A stretch of 6,330 bases of DNA from RUG754 sp045545455 (GCA_045545455.1 JAZQAY010000068.1:1-6330), one strand, 5' to 3'; shown: positions 1-5,543, counted from the stretch's first letter. Notes: generated from the sequence alone by a model not told the origin. Numbers and translations are program-made.

Positions 1-351
1 GAACATCATCATCACCATGACCATGATCACGGCCACCACCATCATCACCATGGACACGACGGACATCATCACGCTGATGAAGTATTCGATTCCTTCGGAT
101 ATGAGACAGCTAAGAAGTTCAGCCCTGATTTCATCAAAGAGTGCCTTGAGAAACTTGGTGACTTCGGTGAATACGGACAGATCCTCCGTGCCAAGGGCAT
201 CGTAGAGGCTGAGGACGGGCAGTGGATCCACTTCGACTACGTACCCGGCGAACCCGACGTAAGATATGGTTCTGCTGAAGTTACCGGAAGGATCGTTGTT
301 ATCGGTGCCGGAGTTGAAGAAGAGGCTGTTAAGGAACTCTTTGGAATTTGA
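1..351 (+). CDS. CobW/G3E-family GTPase, C-terminal part (left-truncated by window)
   Basis: Only the last 116 residues are present; the reading frame is open from base 1 and ends in TGA at 349-351. Residues 2-24 form a histidine-rich stretch (17 His with Asp and Gly). It is followed by a CobW C-terminal domain (about residues 26-116) with the recognisable elements RAKGIV, a W-x-x-FDYVPG segment and TGRIVVIG near the end. In G3E GTPases this domain follows the GTPase domain, and a His-rich linker marks members that bind or deliver metals, chiefly zinc or nickel. The GTPase domain itself lies upstream and cannot be inspected. The gene sits 29 bases ahead of a second CobW-like gene on the same strand, so they probably form one operon. 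Zinc homeostasis is inferred from the family and the His tract. The cobalamin role implied by the name CobW is less likely, because nothing here points to B12 synthesis. Confidence 0.9.
   Translation, partial: EHHHHHDHDHGHHHHHHGHDGHHHADEVFDSFGYETAKKFSPDFIKECLEKLGDFGEYGQILRAKGIVEAEDGQWIHFDYVPGEPDVRYGSAEVTGRIVVIGAGVEEEAVKELFGI
4..72 (+). repeat. CAY-rich low-complexity tract encoding a poly-His metal-binding linker
   Basis: Runs of CAT/CAC codons give five consecutive His, then alternating H-D-H-D-H, then six consecutive His, then a G-H-D-G-H-H-H tail. In all, 17 of 23 residues are histidine. At the DNA level it is a near-triplet repeat that could change length by slippage. Such tracts in G3E GTPases bind divalent metal ions; here the metal is inferred, not shown. 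Confidence 0.9.
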
Positions 352-366
352 TCAATAAAGAAGTTT

Positions 367-370
367 GGAG
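367..370 (+). promoter_or_regulatory. Ribosome binding site that fixes the start of the second CobW-like gene
   Basis: GGAG lies 10 bases before the ATG at 381. The same frame is open back to a TTG at 348 that overlaps the stop codon of the upstream gene, but that TTG has no convincing ribosome binding site. The extra 11 residues would also precede the beta strand that normally opens the GTPase fold. ATG 381 is therefore preferred. Confidence 0.7.
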
Positions 371-380
371 AAAAAATATA

Positions 381-1331
381 ATGAGCAAGAAAGAAATACC
401 CGTATATCTCTTTACGGGATTCCTGGATGCGGGAAAGACTACATTCATACAGGAGACTCTTGAGGATCCCGGATTCAATGACGGTCAGAAGACCCTTCTT
501 ATCGTCACTGAAGAGGGTGAAGTGGAGTATCAGCCCATAAAATTCGCTTCATCAAACGTCAAGATCATGACTCTTGAAGATGAGGAGGAACTTACTGAGA
601 GCTGGATGACGAATGCTGCTGCGCTTTGCAATGCAGAGAAGATAGTCATCGAGTACAATGGAATGTGGGTGCTTGATCAGCTCTATAACAACCTTCCTGA
701 AAACTGGACGGTTTACCAGGAGATGACCTTTGCCGACGCCAGGAACTTCGTAAGCTATAACGACAATATGAGGCAGCTTGTATACGACAAGGTGAAGTCC
801 ACCGAAAGCATAGTATTCAAGCACATGACCCGCGATATGGATCAGATGCCGCTTCATAAGATAGTCCGTCAGGCGAACAGAAGATGCGACATAATCTATG
901 AATACGGTCCTAACGAGATCGAGCTGGATAATATCGAAGATCCTCTGCCCTTTGATATGAACGCCAAGGTCATCGAGATCCAGGATCAGGATTACGCCAT
1001 GTGGTACGCCGACATGAACGACAATGAGGCGAACTACTACAATAAGACCGTAAAGTTCAAGGGAAGAACGCTTCTGGGCGGAGGCCTTAAACCCGATGAG
1101 TTCGTTATCGGACGTCACATCATGACCTGCTGCGTGCAGGACATCCAGTTCGGAGGCCTGGTGGCCAAGTATCCGAAATCAAGGGAACTTGAGCATGGAG
1201 GATGGGTGGTAATGACGGCGGAGATCGTCCGCGAGTATAACGACATGTACGAGGCGATAGGTCCGGTATTCCACGTAAAGGAAGTCGTTAAATGCGACCC
1301 TCCTGAAGAGGAAGTTGCCACTTTCTATTAA
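381..1331 (+). CDS. CobW-like GTPase domain fused to a YcgQ/TIGR03943-type C-terminal domain
   Basis: The 316-residue protein opens with a G3E GTPase fold. The P-loop is GFLDAGKT at residues 13-20, followed by an EEGEVEY segment (44-50), IEYNG at 90-94 in the place of the usual IExSG motif, and FADA near 117-120. Residues about 195-316 do not look like a CobW C-terminal domain. With FVIGRHIMTCC at 241-251, a WVVMTAEI strand near 275-282 and a PPEEEVATFY end, they resemble the conserved C-terminal region of the YcgQ/TIGR03943 putative permease-subunit family. Two family hallmarks are altered: there is no CxCC metal motif (only one Cys, C83, before IEYNG), and the NKxD-like guanine-recognition site reads FKHM (146-149). 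The cytoplasmic protein probably works with the His-rich GTPase upstream and perhaps a permease outside the window, in metal homeostasis. The domain calls come from remembered family patterns. The function is inferred. Confidence 0.85.
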   Translation: MSKKEIPVYLFTGFLDAGKTTFIQETLEDPGFNDGQKTLLIVTEEGEVEYQPIKFASSNVKIMTLEDEEELTESWMTNAAALCNAEKIVIEYNGMWVLDQLYNNLPENWTVYQEMTFADARNFVSYNDNMRQLVYDKVKSTESIVFKHMTRDMDQMPLHKIVRQANRRCDIIYEYGPNEIELDNIEDPLPFDMNAKVIEIQDQDYAMWYADMNDNEANYYNKTVKFKGRTLLGGGLKPDEFVIGRHIMTCCVQDIQFGGLVAKYPKSRELEHGGWVVMTAEIVREYNDMYEAIGPVFHVKEVVKCDPPEEEVATFY

Positions 1332-1337
1332 AAAACA

Positions 1338-1367
1338 CTTACATCGGCAAATTATTTTTGCTATAAT
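1338..1367 (+). promoter_or_regulatory. Candidate sigma-A-type promoter upstream of the MFS gene
   Basis: A perfect TATAAT (1362-1367) lies 18 bases after CTTACA (1338-1343; four of six positions match TTGACA). The spacer holds a short inverted repeat, GCAAA-ttatt-TTTGC (1347-1361). Transcription would start near 1374, ahead of the terminator hairpin at 1391, so the MFS mRNA would carry that hairpin in its leader. AT-rich gaps can match -10 boxes by chance. Confidence 0.55.
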
Positions 1368-1390
1368 ATTTCAGGCAATGAGTTGCATAT

Positions 1391-1438
1391 AAGCGTAAGT
1401 CCGATTGCATATCACAGTCGGACCTGCGCTTTTTTATT
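1391..1438 (+). terminator. Rho-independent terminator (possibly an attenuator)
   Basis: Bases 1391-1404 pair with 1418-1431. The core is GTCCGA/TCGGAC, extended below a single mismatch by an AAGCG/CGCTT arm, with a 13-base loop. Six T follow (1430-1435), then ATT. It would end transcripts of the CobW-like operon. Because a promoter-like sequence lies before it and the MFS start codon only 25 bases after it, it could also act as a leader terminator for the MFS gene. Confidence 0.8.
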
Positions 1439-1462
1439 GCGGTCCGAAGAAAAGAGGTCACA

Positions 1463-2641
1463 ATGAATAAAAGTAAAAACAGAAAAGGCATGATGACAGC
1501 GATACTGTCCTTATCCTTGCTGACGGTAATGGCGGGAGCAGCAGTAGCACCTGCACTCGGGACGATCAGAGAGCATTTCTCCGATTCGCCTGACACTGTG
1601 GTGCAGCTTATCATAAGCATGCCTGCTCTTTTTATCTTCCTTACAAGCTTTATCTTTCCGTCACTGTGCCGGAAATACGGATCCAGGACACTTGTTATGA
1701 TCGGTCTGGCACTGTACGTCATAGGTGGATGCGGAGCAGCCCTATTCGATAATATATGGATAGTCCTGATATTCAGAGCTCTGGTGGGGGCAGGCGTGGG
1801 CTTCATAATGCCGCTTTCAACGGGACTGCTTTCATATTATTATCCGCCTGAAGAACTGGACAGACTGATGGGGCTTTCATCTGCAATGAATCAGATGGGA
1901 GGAGCAGTGGCGACGTTCATAGCGGGCCTTCTTGCCACAGTCAGCTGGAGAGCAGCTTTCATGGTCTATCTCATGGGACTCATAAGCGTAGTGCTTTGTC
2001 TTATCTGCCTGCCGAACGACATGATAGGCAGGGCGGAGGAGAGACCGGAAGAGGATACTGACTGCGGAAGTGCAGAAAGTCCCTTTAAAAAATACTTTCT
2101 CTATATACTCGCCATGTTTGTCCTGATGTCAACTTTCTTCATTTACCCATCTAATTTCGCTTTGGAAGCGGGTAAATCGGGAAATGTATCCCCGGAAGCC
2201 ATAGCGACTATAATGGCTCTTATGGACGTTATAGCGTTCCTTGGAGGGCTGGCTTTCGTGCATATCAGGAAGCGCCTCATGGAGAATGCGCATTTTACGG
2301 CTCCGCTCCTGTTCCTCATAGGATATCTGATACTGGCTCTTACTGACGGCATAGCTTTATCGGTTACAGGTTCCTTCTTTGTAGGCTTCGCCAACGGAGC
2401 GGGAGTGCCCTGCATAATAGCAGCAGCTTCAAAGAAGGCGGGTAAGGAGGCGGTATCCACAGTGATGCCTCTTATATCAGCAGCCCTTTATCTTGGTCAG
2501 TTCGTTTCACCATTTCTGATGTCTCTGGTAAGTGCTTTATTCGGAGGGATGGGACTGCAGCATCTTCCGTTCTGTTTCGCTGCTGTGCTGGCAGCGATAA
2601 TGACGGTCATCGCTTTCTTCATGAGAAGGGCCGAGAAATAA
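1463..2641 (+). CDS. MFS transporter, 12-helix drug/H+ antiporter type
   Basis: The 392-residue hydrophobic protein has about twelve predicted membrane helices, six on each side of a charged cytoplasmic loop around residues 188-210 (rich in Glu, Asp and Arg). The helix 2-3 loop carries the motif A remnant CRKYGSRTL, helix 4 has the antiporter-like RALVGAGVGF, and SWRAAF starts helix 6, as in many multidrug exporters. The length is normal for the 12-helix families. The ATG at 1463 has a GAGG site (1454-1457) five bases upstream and gives a short basic N-terminus before helix 1. Motif A lacks the usual Asp of the GxLaDrxGrr pattern, which is common in divergent members. The substrate cannot be read from sequence; export of a drug or metabolite is a family-level inference. 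No terminator separates it from the next gene, so read-through into the cysteine-cluster gene is possible. Confidence 0.9.
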   Translation: MNKSKNRKGMMTAILSLSLLTVMAGAAVAPALGTIREHFSDSPDTVVQLIISMPALFIFLTSFIFPSLCRKYGSRTLVMIGLALYVIGGCGAALFDNIWIVLIFRALVGAGVGFIMPLSTGLLSYYYPPEELDRLMGLSSAMNQMGGAVATFIAGLLATVSWRAAFMVYLMGLISVVLCLICLPNDMIGRAEERPEEDTDCGSAESPFKKYFLYILAMFVLMSTFFIYPSNFALEAGKSGNVSPEAIATIMALMDVIAFLGGLAFVHIRKRLMENAHFTAPLLFLIGYLILALTDGIALSVTGSFFVGFANGAGVPCIIAAASKKAGKEAVSTVMPLISAALYLGQFVSPFLMSLVSALFGGMGLQHLPFCFAAVLAAIMTVIAFFMRRAEK

Positions 2642-2644
2642 CAG

Positions 2645-2673
2645 TTCGCTTTTACCGTATTCTGTGATATAGT
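2645..2673 (+). promoter_or_regulatory. Candidate extended -10 promoter placed for a leaderless mRNA
   Basis: TATAGT (2668-2673) is preceded by TGA, giving the TGn extended -10 form. A weak -35 (TTCGCT, 2645-2650) lies 17 bases upstream. Only six bases separate the -10 from the ATG at 2680, so transcription should start at or very near the A of the start codon. A small dyad, TGATA-tag-TATCA (2665-2677), covers the -10. Confidence 0.5.
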
Positions 2674-2679
2674 ATCAGT

Positions 2680-3237
2680 ATGAAGAGCAAAAAAGATACT
2701 TTTAAAGAAATATATGATGCACTGAATAAGGTGGAACTCCTGGATCACGACTGCGGCGTGCACTGCGGTGCGGCCTGCTGTGTGAAGGGCGGGAAGTACA
2801 GCGATGAGGATATGGGCATCTACCTTCTCCCCGGTGAAGAGGAACAGCTTGAAGATCAGGACTGGCTGGATATAAGGGTGAGCGATGCGTCGGAGCACGA
2901 CCTTCCGGATTCCTGGACGGGCAAGGTATATTTTGCGAGATGCAAGACGCCTCCTGTCTGTCCCAGGAATATGAGACCTATCCAGTGCCGGACCTTCCCC
3001 CTTGCTCCTCACATTGACAGAGACGGTGAACTTACTCTCGTGTATAACGACCTTGAGCTTCCATACGAGTGCCCGCTGATAGAAGAGGAGACGCCGCTGG
3101 AGGATGACTTCGTGGATACTCTTCTGGACTCCTGGGCAAGGCTTATAGAAGACCCTCTTATATATGATCTTGTTAAGATGGATTCAGAGGCAAGGGAAGA
3201 AGCCTTCGAGGAACTCCTGGATAAGCTCGGTTACTGA
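2680..3237 (+). CDS. YkgJ-family cysteine-cluster protein
   Basis: This acidic, soluble protein of 185 residues has eight cysteines in the pattern of the YkgJ/CxxCxxCC zinc- or iron-chelating family. C25, C29, C33 and C34 sit in the DCGVHCGAACC region. C88 and C94 (ARCKTPPVCP) lead to C103 within the diagnostic RPIQCRTFPL motif, and C131 lies in the YECPL segment. Such proteins are thought to bind a metal ion or an iron-sulfur cluster, but the biochemical role of the family is largely unknown. The C-terminal third (about 132-185) is helical and rich in Glu and Asp. The ATG at 2680 has no Shine-Dalgarno sequence. A -10-like box six bases upstream suggests a leaderless transcript, while read-through from the MFS gene 38 bases upstream is the alternative. 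The sequence shows no functional link to the transporter. The family call is firm; the substrate or partner is not known. Confidence 0.88.
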   Translation: MKSKKDTFKEIYDALNKVELLDHDCGVHCGAACCVKGGKYSDEDMGIYLLPGEEEQLEDQDWLDIRVSDASEHDLPDSWTGKVYFARCKTPPVCPRNMRPIQCRTFPLAPHIDRDGELTLVYNDLELPYECPLIEEETPLEDDFVDTLLDSWARLIEDPLIYDLVKMDSEAREEAFEELLDKLGY

Positions 3238-3255
3238 ATATATAAAGAAAAACCA

Positions 3256-3284
3256 TTGACTGCCCTTTAAAGGGCAGTTATTAT
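3256..3284 (+). promoter_or_regulatory. Promoter of the alpha/beta hydrolase gene, with palindrome in the spacer
   Basis: TTGACT (3256-3261, five of six) and TATTAT (3279-3284, five of six) are separated by exactly 17 bases, a near-consensus sigma-A promoter. The spacer is occupied by a perfect palindrome that also touches both boxes. The -10 ends six bases before the ATG at 3291, so the start of transcription should coincide with the start codon. Confidence 0.65.
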
Positions 3285-3287
3285 TTT
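3259..3287 (+). terminator. Perfect 20-bp palindrome with T-rich tail: terminator and/or operator
   Basis: ACTGCCCTTTAAAGGGCAGT (3259-3278) equals its own reverse complement. As RNA it gives a 7-bp stem (ACTGCCC/GGGCAGT) with a TTTAAA loop, followed by the T-rich TTATTATTT. That is enough to end transcription of the cysteine-cluster gene, whose stop codon is 21 bases upstream. As DNA it fills the space between the -35 and -10 of the hydrolase promoter, a typical place for a repressor site. The sequence alone does not separate the two roles. Confidence 0.65.
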
Positions 3288-3290
3288 GGC

Positions 3291-4283
3291 ATGAAGAAAC
3301 TGAAGAAAAGGACAAAGATTACTGCCGCAGTTCTGGCAGCTGTGATAGTCATATATACGATCATCGGGAACTTCATAGTAAGCGCCGCTCTCGTCCCTGA
3401 TTTCATGAGGAAGCTGGAAGCCTTCGAAAGGGTTACGGAACAGGGTTACTCGGAAATGGTCAAGACCGATGATATCACTGAAAATACAGCGGAGGCCAAA
3501 GAGGAAACCAAGGCTTTCCTCGAAAGGTCAGAAGGTTTTAAGGTGAAGACTGCGTCGGATGACGGTTATGACCTGATAGCAGCATGTTTCAGACAGCCTG
3601 ATCCCGAAGGTAAGCCCTGGGTGATACTCCTCCACGGATATACCGGATGGAAGGAGGAGATGTATCACTTCGCTGCAAGATACTATGAAAGAGGCTTTAA
3701 CGTTCTTTGCCCCGACCTGAGATGTCAGGGTGAGTCAGACGGGGACTTCATAGGCATGGGTTGGACGGACAGGCAGGACGTTATGAACTGGATAGAAAAG
3801 ATAACCGGCTCGTATCCTGATGCTGAGGTGGTGCTCCACGGTGAATCCATGGGAGCATCCTGCGCGCTTATGATGACGGGGATGGAACTTCCCGATAACG
3901 TTAAGTGCGTGATCTCCGACTGTGCTTTCACAGACTCAATGAGCATGTTCAGAAAACAGCTGAAGGACTGGTTCAGCATTCCTGATCTGGGCTTCACAGG
4001 CTCTGCCAGACTTTGTCTGCTTATCAGGGGAGGCTATGACCTTAAGGATGCTTCCGCGATAAACGAAGTGAAGAAGAGCGATATGCCCACGCTGTTCATT
4101 CAGGGGGATAAGGACAGGATAGTTCCCGTCAGTTCAGCAGAAGAACTGTATGATGCACTGAACGCGGAGAAGGACATAATGATCGTTGAGGGAGCGGGAC
4201 ATGCACAGTCCTGCTATAAGGATCCGGAAGCATACTACGAAAGGGTATTCAGATTCATTGACATGTATTTAACTGGTTCTTAA
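3291..4283 (+). CDS. Membrane-anchored alpha/beta hydrolase
   Basis: The 330-residue protein starts with a basic N-terminus (MKKLKKRTK), then one hydrophobic segment (about 10-35) with no clear cleavage site, so it is probably an N-terminal anchor with the catalytic domain outside the cell. A polar, helical linker (36-80) follows. The hydrolase fold has HGYTG (115-119) for the oxyanion hole, the nucleophile Ser186 in GESMG, Asp275 in GDKDRIVP and His304 in GAGHAQ, so the Ser-Asp-His triad is complete. It resembles the COG1073-type hydrolases of Bacillota (the YqkD-like group), which are likely esterases or acyl hydrolases of unknown substrate. The start is supported by the signal-anchor layout, but there is no Shine-Dalgarno sequence before it. 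Its promoter places the transcription start at the ATG. The gene seems to be transcribed alone, since the next gene has its own promoter. The family call is firm; the substrate is not known. Confidence 0.9.
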   Translation: MKKLKKRTKITAAVLAAVIVIYTIIGNFIVSAALVPDFMRKLEAFERVTEQGYSEMVKTDDITENTAEAKEETKAFLERSEGFKVKTASDDGYDLIAACFRQPDPEGKPWVILLHGYTGWKEEMYHFAARYYERGFNVLCPDLRCQGESDGDFIGMGWTDRQDVMNWIEKITGSYPDAEVVLHGESMGASCALMMTGMELPDNVKCVISDCAFTDSMSMFRKQLKDWFSIPDLGFTGSARLCLLIRGGYDLKDASAINEVKKSDMPTLFIQGDKDRIVPVSSAEELYDALNAEKDIMIVEGAGHAQSCYKDPEAYYERVFRFIDMYLTGS

Positions 4284-4306
4284 CTCTTGACTTTGGGCCT
4301 TTAACT
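4269..4306 (+). repeat. Three direct TTAACT repeats around the aminotransferase promoter
   Basis: TTAACT occurs at 4269-4274, 4280-4285 and 4301-4306, with starts 11 and 21 bases apart, close to one and two turns of the DNA helix. The first two end just before the -35 box and the third lies in the promoter spacer. Direct repeats with an 11-base period are typical sites for OmpR/PhoP-type response regulators. Six-base matches in AT-rich DNA can also be chance. Confidence 0.3.
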
Positions 4307-4315
4307 TATTAAAAT
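4287..4315 (+). promoter_or_regulatory. Promoter of the aminotransferase gene
   Basis: TTGACT (4287-4292) and TAAAAT (4310-4315) are 17 bases apart, each matching five of six consensus positions. Transcription should start near 4322, giving a leader of about 30 bases that contains a good ribosome binding site. The -35 begins four bases after the stop codon of the hydrolase gene. Confidence 0.7.
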
Positions 4316-4341
4316 TACTTTTATATAAATAACCTGAAAGT

Positions 4342-4345
4342 GAGG
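4342..4345 (+). promoter_or_regulatory. Ribosome binding site that fixes the aminotransferase start
   Basis: GAGG lies six bases before the ATG at 4352. The in-frame GTG at 4340 overlaps this site, and with a transcription start near 4322 there would be little room for a ribosome site before it. ATG 4352 is therefore preferred over the four-residue longer form. Confidence 0.75.
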
Positions 4346-4351
4346 CAGCAT

Positions 4352-5518
4352 ATGGAACATAAATATTTAGCTAAACGTTACTGGGCCGACAAACCCACCG
4401 CTATGGGAAAATCAGACGTCCTTGCCAGGAGTTTCAATGACGTCATCAACTTAAGCCTCGGAGATCCCGACATGATAACTCCGGAGCTCATAATAGACAA
4501 GGCGTACGAGGATGCCAAAGCGGGATACACCAAGTATACTGATTTCAGAGGCATGCCGGAACTCAGACAGGAGATAGCTAAATTCTATATGGAAGAGTAC
4601 GGTCTGGATATACCTGACAATGAGATCTTCGTATCCACATCAGGGTGCATCGCCATGTTCCTGGCCCTTGAAGCCATAGTAAACGATGGAGATGAAGTCA
4701 TCCTTCAGGGACCATATTTCACGCCCTATCCCGGTCAGGTCAGACTGGCAAGGGGCATCCCTGTGGAGTTCCCGACTTATGAAGAGGAAGACTTCCAGAT
4801 AAACTGCGAGAGACTGGAAAGCTATATAACAGATAAGACAAGGGTGCTCGTTATAAACTCACCCAACAATCCAGCGGGTTCATGTCTCACTCTTGAGACT
4901 ATGAAGAATATAGCCGAGATCGCGGAGAGGCATGACCTCATCGTCATATCTGACGAGATCTACACCAAGTTCAGCTTTGAGAATGAATTCATTCCGTTCA
5001 GAAGCTTTCCCGGGATGAAGGATAGGACGATCACCATCAATTCCTTCTCTAAAAACTTCGTTATGACGGGATGGAGGCTCGGCAATATCATTGCGCCTTC
5101 CTACATAATCGATGTGATAACACAGATCAATGAGGGTGTCGCTTTCACTGCTCCTTCTATTTCACAGAGAGCCGCTCTCCATGCCTTAAGACACAGGGAC
5201 GAGGTACAGCCTCCCATCACAGAGGAATTCAGAAAGAGGATGTTCTATGCGGCTGAAAGGATCAACCAAATCCCCAACATGCACGTGATCTATCCTCCTA
5301 AGGGCAGTTTCTATCTGTTCCCGTCGATAAAGGATACCGGGCTTACTTCACAGGAGGTGGCGGATAAGATCCTCATGGAGGCCCATGTCCTGACACTCCC
5401 CGGAAATGCCTTCGGAGCCTGTGGGGAAGGGCATCTGAGGCTGTGCTGCACAGTATCAGTTGAGAAACTGAAAGAAGCCTTTGACAGAATAGAGAAGATG
5501 GAGATCTTCAGTAAATAA
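4352..5518 (+). CDS. Class I/II PLP-dependent aminotransferase
   Basis: The 388-residue length is usual for fold-type I aminotransferases of the AspC/PatA group. Cofactor-site residues are in order: GDPD near 37-40, Tyr122 in GPYFTPY (stacks on the cofactor), NSPNNPAG at 169-176, Asp201 in SDEIY (binds the pyridine nitrogen), the Schiff-base lysine Lys234 in SFSKN, Arg242 in GWRLG (binds the phosphate) and Arg363 in HLRLCC (binds the substrate carboxylate). The enzyme moves an amino group between an amino acid and a 2-oxo acid in the cytoplasm. Aspartate, aromatic amino acids or alanine are all possible donors, and sequence alone does not decide. The gene has its own promoter, and a hairpin with a T run follows at 5552, so it is probably transcribed alone. 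No neighbouring biosynthetic gene hints at its pathway. Confidence 0.93.
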   Translation: MEHKYLAKRYWADKPTAMGKSDVLARSFNDVINLSLGDPDMITPELIIDKAYEDAKAGYTKYTDFRGMPELRQEIAKFYMEEYGLDIPDNEIFVSTSGCIAMFLALEAIVNDGDEVILQGPYFTPYPGQVRLARGIPVEFPTYEEEDFQINCERLESYITDKTRVLVINSPNNPAGSCLTLETMKNIAEIAERHDLIVISDEIYTKFSFENEFIPFRSFPGMKDRTITINSFSKNFVMTGWRLGNIIAPSYIIDVITQINEGVAFTAPSISQRAALHALRHRDEVQPPITEEFRKRMFYAAERINQIPNMHVIYPPKGSFYLFPSIKDTGLTSQEVADKILMEAHVLTLPGNAFGACGEGHLRLCCTVSVEKLKEAFDRIEKMEIFSK

Positions 5519-5543
5519 AAACAAAAATAAAACAATAATCATG

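Noticed and set aside
4..72. CAY repeat as a CRISPR or other array
   Set aside because: It is an in-frame codon repeat for histidine with no repeat-spacer structure.
17..205. Small + strand ORF of 62 codons beginning in the His-codon repeat
   Set aside because: It is a frame shadow of the CobW C-terminal coding region, whose own frame gives a recognisable domain. The Thr/Ile/Met-rich start is just the CAY repeat read out of frame.
348..380. TTG start for the second CobW-like gene, overlapping the previous stop codon
   Set aside because: It has no good ribosome site, and it adds residues ahead of the expected first beta strand. ATG 381 has GGAG upstream. Translational coupling through TTGA cannot be fully excluded.
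552..1118. Long - strand ORF of 188 codons
   Set aside because: It lies wholly within the fusion gene on the opposite strand, lacks a ribosome site and recognisable motifs, and the + strand frame has clear family motifs.
1378..1392. Four-codon leader ORF (M-S-C-I) as an annotated gene
   Set aside because: It is too short and has no proper ribosome site, so it is kept only as part of the attenuation hypothesis.
1339..1806. - strand ORF of 155 codons spanning the gap and the start of the MFS gene
   Set aside because: It runs through the terminator and the start of a well-supported transporter gene, and its protein resembles no family I know.
2497..3012. - strand ORF of 171 codons
   Set aside because: It is antisense to the end of the MFS gene and the cysteine-cluster gene. 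Its sequence is compositionally random and has no supporting start signal.
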